This document shows positions 6,677 through 10,721 of a stretch of DNA of 10,721 nt, piece by piece. Position 1 is the stretch's first letter; every line of letters starts with the position of its first letter. The position numbers were made by a program, and so were the translations under genes. A model generated the notes under the pieces. The model did no database searches. It worked only from the letters and a program-made list of their open reading frames with translations, and was not told where the DNA came from. Source of the stretch: IGN2 sp964639955 (GTDB lineage: Bacteria > Bacteroidota > Ignavibacteria > Ignavibacteriales > Ignavibacteriaceae); assembly GCA_964639955.1 (NCBI GenBank), contig CAZXGJ010000082.1:1-10721 (forward strand). The letters run 5' to 3'.

Positions 6677-7136
6677 AATTACACCTGCTGAATTATCAAT
6701 TTCGTTTTTAACAGGTGCAATATATGTAAGTGATAATTAAGTATCATCATTAAAACCGCATACTATCTTACATTGGTAAACCATAATTAAAGATTGTAAA
6801 AAGATGTTACAAATATTCATTTAACAGAATAAAGAGAAATAATGCACCTTATACCTACCTGCAGGTTTGTTATATATAAATTAAGGAAAGTTGAGGGATT
6901 TCTTTGCAGTGCCGCAAATTAATCATTGCAGAGCAAATCATCTTTAAATTGGCTTGTAAAGGCGATTTAATTGGCCTATCTTTAAGTAGTCCTTCAAAAT
7001 AAAATTAAGATAAGAGAAAACTTTTCACTGCGCCCTTCTTTTAATCCTAAATTTTTTTAAAAAGGCAGAATACCGGTAAGAATTTATTCATTTTCTTAGC
7101 CGGATAATTTTAATTTTTAATTATAAGGAGTTTTAA
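6677..7136. other. 460-base divergent intergenic region, AT-rich, with RRM leader
   Basis: This separates the minus-strand radical SAM series from the plus-strand RRM genes, so it should hold promoters for both. It contains no credible reading frame. Visible items are the ten-base palindrome ACCTGCAGGT (6857-6866), a TATATATAAA box just after it, a bulged pair TATCTTTAA/TTAAGATA (6977-7012) and the hairpin at 7073-7103. I cannot place a confident -35/-10 pair. An RNA element in the leader is possible but matches no riboswitch I know. Confidence 0.5.
7073..7103 (+). promoter_or_regulatory. Leader hairpin upstream of the first RRM gene
   Basis: CCGGTAAGAA (7073-7082) pairs with TTCTTAGCCGG (7093-7103), a ten-base-pair stem with one bulged G and a ten-base loop, ending 33 bases before the ATG. 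RRM genes in other bacteria are often controlled through their leaders, so a regulatory role such as autoregulation or temperature response is a reasonable guess, but nothing here proves it. Confidence 0.4.
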
Positions 7137-7409
7137 ATGAATATTTATGTTGGCAACCTGGCTTCCGATGTAAAAGAGGAAGAGCTTAAAGAACTTTTTT
7201 CAAAACATGGAAGAGTAGACAGCGTAAAAATTATTCGCGATATGTTCAGCCAAACTTCAAAGGGATTCGGGTTCATTGAAATGCCTGGTAAAGCTGAAGC
7301 TCAAAAAGCATTAAATGAGCTTAACACCTTTGAACTAAAGGGCAAGAGACTTGTTGTAAACGAGGCAAGACCGCAGAGAGAAAGAGGCAGCGGCGGACGC
7401 AGAAGGTAA
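7137..7409 (+). CDS. Single-RRM RNA-binding protein (first of a tandem pair)
   Basis: This 90-residue cytosolic protein is nearly all one RNA-recognition motif. RNP2 is IYVGNL (residues 3-8) and RNP1 is KGFGFIEM (42-49), with the usual aromatic residues Tyr4, Phe44 and Phe46 for stacking on RNA bases. The fold beta-alpha-beta-beta-alpha-beta ends at about residue 77 (LVVNEARP). A short basic Gly/Arg tail, RERGSGGRRR, follows. Bacterial RRM proteins of this size (the cyanobacterial Rbp type) bind single-stranded RNA, and several are cold-induced. A strong AAGGAG site sits 7 bases before the ATG. The gene starts the plus-strand row and is paralogous to the gene at 7561. A leader hairpin (7073-7103) lies just upstream. 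Confidence 0.93.
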   Translation: MNIYVGNLASDVKEEELKELFSKHGRVDSVKIIRDMFSQTSKGFGFIEMPGKAEAQKALNELNTFELKGKRLVVNEARPQRERGSGGRRR

Positions 7410-7421
7410 CATTTTTTTAAG

Positions 7422-7466
7422 CAGGCTAAATCACTTTCCTGATCATTTATTCTAAAGTGAAGCCTG
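7422..7466 (+). repeat. Hairpin in the spacer between the two RRM genes
   Basis: CAGGCT (7422-7427) and TCACTTT (7431-7437) pair with AAAGTGA (7454-7460) and AGCCTG (7461-7466), a 13-base-pair stem with a three-A bulge and a 16-base loop. No T-tract follows on the plus strand; the T7 run (7412-7418) lies before it. It is therefore not a normal terminator and may set the relative stability of the two RRM messages. Confidence 0.5.
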
Positions 7467-7560
7467 AGCGCAGACTTAAAACCTACCCGAGATTGGTTCA
7501 TCCGTTTAAGAGGTTTGTTTTGTCTTTCTTGAATTTGAAAAAATTGAGGAGTAATGATCA

Positions 7561-7854
7561 ATGAAAATATTTGTAGGAAATTTATCGCCTGAAGTAAATG
7601 AAACCGAACTCGGTGCGCTTTTCTCACTGCACGGAAGCGTAAGCAGTGTAAGGATTGTCCGTGACAGCGCAAACCAGATGTCGAGAGGATTTGGATTTGT
7701 TGAAATGGTGCGGAAAGTTGAAGCTAAGAAGGCACTTAAAACTTTAAATGAATTTGAATTAAAAGGAAAAAAGATGTCCGTCAATGAAGCAAAACCTGAG
7801 CGCGATAGGAACAGCGCTGGCGGCAGAAAAAGCTTCGGCAGCAAAAGGTGGTGA
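7561..7854 (+). CDS. Single-RRM RNA-binding protein (second of the tandem pair)
   Basis: A 97-residue paralogue of the preceding gene, aligning without gaps over most of the domain. RNP2 is IFVGNL (3-8) and RNP1 is RGFGFVEM (42-49). Shared features include the ELFSLHG/ELFSKHG-like helix, FELKGKK/FELKGKR and VNEAKPER/VNEARPQR. The tail is longer and less Arg-dense (DRNSAGGRKSFGSKRW), so RNA preference or partner may differ. GAGGAG (7546-7551) precedes the ATG by 9 bases. An earlier ATG at 7554 is out of frame and soon meets a stop. It lies 151 bases after the first RRM gene with a hairpin between, so both single-transcript and separate-transcript models remain open. Confidence 0.93.
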   Translation: MKIFVGNLSPEVNETELGALFSLHGSVSSVRIVRDSANQMSRGFGFVEMVRKVEAKKALKTLNEFELKGKKMSVNEAKPERDRNSAGGRKSFGSKRW

Positions 7855-7949
7855 TTCTGAACCTTTTCAGCAAGACAAAGGGCTTTAATGCACGCTATGC
7901 AAATGCTTAATTTTAACAAGCACTGAATATCTCTCTGTTGATTCTTAAT

Positions 7950-7965
7950 AAAAATAATTATTTTT
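7950..7965. promoter_or_regulatory. 16-base perfect AT palindrome upstream of the 8015 gene
   Basis: AAAAATAATTATTTTT is a perfect palindrome 49 bases before the 8015 start. In AT-rich DNA such a stretch is not rare. It could be a protein-binding site or part of a promoter. Evidence is weak. Confidence 0.2.
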
Positions 7966-8014
7966 CACATCGATTGGCGAAATAAAACTTAAAACTATTA
8001 GCAGGAGGCAAACC

Positions 8015-8272
8015 ATGTTCATTTCGGTTAAACATACCATTTCTAACCCTCGGGAGTTTTGGGGCATTGCAGAAAAAGCGCTTCCAAATCTTCCATCGGG
8101 AATTAAACTCCACAGCTCTTATCCGACCGCTGATATGGCTACTGCATTCTGCTTATGGGAAGCAGAGTCGCTTGAAGACTTTAAAAAATATCTTGAGGGA
8201 CAAACCGGACACGTAAGTAAGAATGACTATTATGTAATTGAAGAAAAGTTTGCCATCGGGCTCCCGAAATAA
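8015..8272 (+). CDS. Small alpha/beta protein, probable dimeric ferredoxin-like fold, function unknown
   Basis: This 85-residue cytosolic protein has a pattern of strand (FISVKHTI), helix (PREFWGIAEKAL), two strands (GIKLHSSYPT and TAFCLWEAES), helix (LEDFKKYLEGQTG) and strand (DYYVIEEKFAI). That beta-alpha-beta-beta-alpha-beta order is the one used by dimeric alpha/beta-barrel proteins, a fold that includes stress proteins, monooxygenases and metal or small-molecule binders. His7, His33 and Cys46 are present, but no known active-site set is recognisable. An ideal AGGAGG (8003-8008) lies 6 bases before the ATG. It follows the RRM pair by 160 bases and precedes a secreted protein by 56. The fold is inferred from pattern only, and no family name can be given with confidence. 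Confidence 0.75.
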   Translation: MFISVKHTISNPREFWGIAEKALPNLPSGIKLHSSYPTADMATAFCLWEAESLEDFKKYLEGQTGHVSKNDYYVIEEKFAIGLPK

Positions 8273-8328
8273 ATTCCCTTTATAGAGCGATTAACTCAAA
8301 ATTAAAATCACTTAAAAGGATCAATTGT

Positions 8329-8808
8329 ATGAAGAGTCTGATCTTATTAATTCTAATTGTTCCGGTACTGTCTGCTCAGACAAATAATGATTTTACTCAT
8401 CTTAAACAGTACGGCGGCGACTATTATTCAGACCAGGTTTTGAATGATTCAAAAGTAAATCCTATCCTGAAGAAGATGATGGGTAAAGAATACCAGCATC
8501 TCAGAGACAACCTGAGCGTAACAGGCGCTGTTGATGTTATATCGGGTGCCATTGTTATTCAGGGTAATGCTGATCATAAGGGCGGAGAAGAAATGGCAAT
8601 TGTGGATATTAATCCCTATACAACTGTAATAAGAGCAGCCATTTTTTCAAAAGAAAAGATAACCGTCTACTGCAGCAAAGAGAGCGATGAATACTTTAAG
8701 AGCACTGATTATTTTTCTATTCCAATCAGCATTAAAGATTGGATTGCTGTTGTGAATACAAACCTTGAATACAGGATAAACAAACCCAAAAATGTAACAC
8801 TAAAATAA
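8329..8808 (+). CDS. Secreted or periplasmic protein of unknown function, weakly lysozyme-inhibitor-like
   Basis: This 159-residue protein has a clean signal peptide: Lys2, a Leu/Ile core, then VPVLSA before Gln17. The mature part begins TNNDFTHLKQYGG. The middle (DNLSVTGAVDVISGAIVIQG, then a DHKGGEEMAIVDIN stretch) has the layout I associate with small secreted Ivy-like proteins, in which a GCxxHxC loop precedes an EEA segment. Here both loop cysteines would be Asn and Gly, leaving only the His. The comparison is from memory and weak. The sole mature Cys is in TVYCSKE, so there is no disulphide. AAGGAT lies 9 bases before the ATG. It is the last gene before the terminator-like hairpin at 8807. 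Confidence 0.75.
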   Translation: MKSLILLILIVPVLSAQTNNDFTHLKQYGGDYYSDQVLNDSKVNPILKKMMGKEYQHLRDNLSVTGAVDVISGAIVIQGNADHKGGEEMAIVDINPYTTVIRAAIFSKEKITVYCSKESDEYFKSTDYFSIPISIKDWIAVVNTNLEYRINKPKNVTLK

Positions 8809-8832
8809 ACCTGGTAATTCCGGGTTTTATAT
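8807..8832 (+). terminator. Probable intrinsic terminator after the secreted-protein gene
   Basis: An eight-base-pair stem (8807-8814 with 8820-8827, one G-T wobble) encloses the loop TAATT and is followed by TATATCTTT. The stem overlaps the TAA stop at 8806-8808. On the opposite strand the wobble would be an A-C mismatch, so it fits the plus-strand row better than the convergent transporter. Confidence 0.5.
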
Positions 8833-8877
8833 CTTTCGAAGCTGTTAATTTCTATATCTATCAATAGCTGGTTTAAT

Positions 8878-9780
8878 TTATAAACTGCGGGTGGCTTTAA
8901 ACTTTAACTGAACCAGAACAGCACCAAACGAAGCAATCAACATCCCGATTCCCTCCTGCAAAGTAATTGCTTCACCAAGAAATATCCATGCAAGCACCGC
9001 AATTTGTATCAGCATTGTTCCGTTTATAATGCTTGACTCCATTGCAGATAGAGTCCGAAGAGTAAAATTCCAGATTGTGAATGCAAGTGCTGTATTAATA
9101 ACAGCAAGCCATAGCAAGTACAAAATATTCTGAAAGCTAATTGTTGGAAGTCCCTGAAGAATTATTCCAAGTTGTAAAAGAAGAATCGATCCAATTCCCA
9201 TACTTATTATGGTTACAACTATCGGATTTATTCTGGCTGAACGGTTGATACTTCTACCAAGCACAGCAGAAGCAGAATTAGCAAGAACACCAATCGTCAT
9301 CACGAATAAACCCGATTGCTGGTTTTCACTTAACTCAACGGGAAAAAAGTAAGTAAATATTCCAAGTATAAAAAGGATTACTCCTAACCACTGAAGTATT
9401 GTGGGGTATTCATTAATCAGGAATATTGCCATCACAGCAACGATGAGTGGTGTGAAGTTCAGCCAAAGACTAACAGTAACAGCGGGAAGAAGAGAAAGCC
9501 CGATGAACTGTGTTCCCTGAGTAAAAGCATAAAACAGTATACCAAGAAGGACAAGATTAAACCAATCTTTCTTTTCAAGATTTTTTATTACAGTTGAATT
9601 ACTTTTTGTAAATGCAAACGGCAGAAGACAGATGAAGGCGATTGTGTATCTGAGCCCCGCAAATGTTATTGGTGGAATTTCCGCAAGTCCGAGTTTGATT
9701 ATCACAAAAGACGTTGACCAGAGAAAAGTAACCAGCAACGCAAGTAGAATAGAAGTAAGACGAGAAGAATATTTACTCAT
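8878..9780 (-). CDS. EamA/DMT-superfamily inner-membrane transporter
   Basis: This 300-residue membrane protein has about ten hydrophobic helices in two EamA repeats, at about residues 10-140 and 155-293. The first repeat has the family's FLWSTSFVIIKLGL start and PPITFAGLRYTIAF. The second has INTALAFTIWNFTLRTLSA and ends EGIGMLIASFGAVLVQL. Such proteins export or exchange amino acids, nucleotides or other small metabolites, and the substrate cannot be read from sequence. The start codon overlaps the upstream glycosyltransferase stop as ATGA (9777-9780), so the two are translationally coupled. That suggests a link to the glycosyltransferase pathway, perhaps lipid-linked sugar or envelope precursor handling, though many EamA genes are merely neighbours. 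Confidence 0.9.
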   Translation of the reverse strand: MSKYSSRLTSILLALLVTFLWSTSFVIIKLGLAEIPPITFAGLRYTIAFICLLPFAFTKSNSTVIKNLEKKDWFNLVLLGILFYAFTQGTQFIGLSLLPAVTVSLWLNFTPLIVAVMAIFLINEYPTILQWLGVILFILGIFTYFFPVELSENQQSGLFVMTIGVLANSASAVLGRSINRSARINPIVVTIISMGIGSILLLQLGIILQGLPTISFQNILYLLWLAVINTALAFTIWNFTLRTLSAMESSIINGTMLIQIAVLAWIFLGEAITLQEGIGMLIASFGAVLVQLKFKATRSL

Positions 9781-10721
9781 ATAAAAATTTTATCGCTATG
9801 TCTAATCTCCTCAAGACTTCTTTTAAATCCTCTGCACACATAAATAGTAAGGTTGTTTTCGTAAGGCATTGCGTGTTTTGTTTTGTGAAATCCAGCTGCT
9901 TCCACCTGCTCAAGTGATTGAAGATGATCTTCAATCTCACCGCCGATAATTATTATTGTGTTCACACTGGTTCCTTTGGGCCACCAATACCAGTAACTGT
10001 TATGAGGACAAACCACTTCCGGCAGAGGATATTTTTTACTGTAATATTCAATTGCTCCGGCTTTACCATAATTACTGCAATAAACAACTGTGTTTTTTCT
10101 TTCTTCTTCCGGAAGTGACAAATAAACTTTAGAAACATTTTTTGCCAGATCTTCCCAGCCGAACATATCAGAATAGAACTGCGGCAGCTCTGTTTCATGT
10201 CCTTCATTGCTTGGAGGTTTTAGACCGAATGCATTTTGATACTCTAAGAATTTATCTGCCGGTATTAAAGGGCGGGCAAATGGTGAAAGTAGAATCCCAA
10301 ATACAAGAACGGCGACTGCTATAGAATATTGAATCCATCTTCTTCTCTCGTTCCGCTTTTCTATCATCACTGCACCTCCTGCAAAAAGTATTTGATATGA
10401 TGCGGCAATATATTCACCCTTGCTGTGCCAGTTGATAAAAAGTAGAGCAAAAGTTGTTAACCAGATAAAACCAGCTGCACGAAATTGTTTGCCTTCTCTA
10501 TTAACAAAATAGAATAGCAATCCCGGAAGCCAGATTAAAATTGAAAGCGGATTGAGAATTAATATCTGATCAAGAATAAAAGAAACAGGAGTAAGTCCGC
10601 CGTACTTCCTCGATGCAGCGTTTCTCATAAATTCAAGATGTGCAAAGTCGTGAGTGATGTTCCAAATGATGTATGGTGAAAAAATTAATAGAGCAATTGC
10701 AACAGCGATGTACGGATATTT
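9777..10721 (-). CDS. GT39/ArnT-like membrane glycosyltransferase, N-terminus beyond window edge
   Basis: The frame stays open from the TGA at 9777-9779 to the right edge, 314 codons. The ATG at 10626-10628 is internal: 31 residues upstream still read as a typical membrane stretch (IAVAIALLIFSPYIIWNITH then LEFMRNAASRK), matching the 'IWN..H....LEF.RN' region of dolichyl-phosphate-mannose mannosyltransferase-like (PMT/ArnT) proteins. Several helices follow (FILDQILILNPLSILIWLPG, AAGFIWLTTFALLFI, YSIAVAVLVFGILL), then a soluble C-terminal domain of about 180 residues that would lie in the periplasm. Family members transfer sugar from a polyprenyl-phosphate carrier to lipids or proteins. The catalytic N-terminal loops are outside the window, so activity cannot be judged. 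It is coupled by ATGA to the EamA gene. Confidence 0.85.
   Translation of the reverse strand, partial: KYPYIAVAIALLIFSPYIIWNITHDFAHLEFMRNAASRKYGGLTPVSFILDQILILNPLSILIWLPGLLFYFVNREGKQFRAAGFIWLTTFALLFINWHSKGEYIAASYQILFAGGAVMIEKRNERRRWIQYSIAVAVLVFGILLSPFARPLIPADKFLEYQNAFGLKPPSNEGHETELPQFYSDMFGWEDLAKNVSKVYLSLPEEERKNTVVYCSNYGKAGAIEYYSKKYPLPEVVCPHNSYWYWWPKGTSVNTIIIIGGEIEDHLQSLEQVEAAGFHKTKHAMPYENNLTIYVCRGFKRSLEEIRHSDKIFI

Noticed and set aside
7412..7466. Intrinsic terminator after the first RRM gene
   Set aside because: The T-run precedes the stem on the plus strand instead of following it.
7301..7919. Minus-strand frames opposite the RRM genes
   Set aside because: They are antisense to two clear RRM proteins; no motif or start signal.
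9918..10324. Small frames on both strands within the glycosyltransferase gene
   Set aside because: Contained in the GT39-like reading frame; low-complexity or chance composition.
10626..10628. ATG at 10628 as the true start of the glycosyltransferase
   Set aside because: The upstream in-frame sequence to the window edge still reads as a family-typical membrane segment with no stop, so this Met is internal.

Overview
The window is about 40% GC or below, with bacterial gene packing. Shine-Dalgarno sites of the AAGGAG type stand before several genes. A TonB-dependent receptor and a secreted protein with an 'SAQ' signal-peptide end point to a Gram-negative of the Bacteroidota/Ignavibacteriota kind. 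Stand-alone RRM proteins, an RhlE-type helicase and a DUF4070 radical SAM protein fit that group. The exact taxon is inferred, not shown. A run of exactly 100 Ns (4557-4656) marks a scaffold join, so this is draft or metagenome assembly.

Layout. At the left edge a minus-strand gene, cut by the window end, encodes a TMEM175/DUF1211 potassium-channel-like protein (1-623). Facing away from it is a TonB-dependent receptor (886-2745) whose plug and barrel carry the CxxxM and HxM residues of the OprC/NosA copper receptors. Then come about 580 bases without a convincing gene, including a 130-base mosaic of nested palindromes bounded by TGTCATT/AATGACA. An RhlE-type DEAD-box RNA helicase (3328 onward) runs into the N gap. 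On the far side of the gap, a minus-strand series reads from right to left: a 123-residue protein of unknown function (6305-6676), a B12-binding radical SAM/DUF4070 protein (4776-6257) and a Lys/Ala-rich small protein (start 4757) that is cut by the gap.

The right half has a plus-strand row: two tandem RRM RNA-binding proteins (7137-7409, 7561-7854), a small alpha/beta protein (8015-8272) and a small secreted protein (8329-8808) followed by a probable terminator. Converging on these is a minus-strand pair with an ATGA overlap: a GT39/ArnT-like membrane glycosyltransferase (open at the right edge) and an EamA/DMT transporter.

How they work together. The helicase and the two RRM proteins are an RNA-handling set of the kind often linked to cold or growth-rate adaptation, though they are separate transcription units here. 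The copper receptor, radical SAM series and glycosyltransferase-EamA pair look like independent envelope or metabolic functions. There is no CRISPR array, tRNA, rRNA, transposase or phage gene. The least explained parts are the radical SAM series with its two unknown small partners, the palindrome mosaic, and the structured leader and spacer of the RRM pair.
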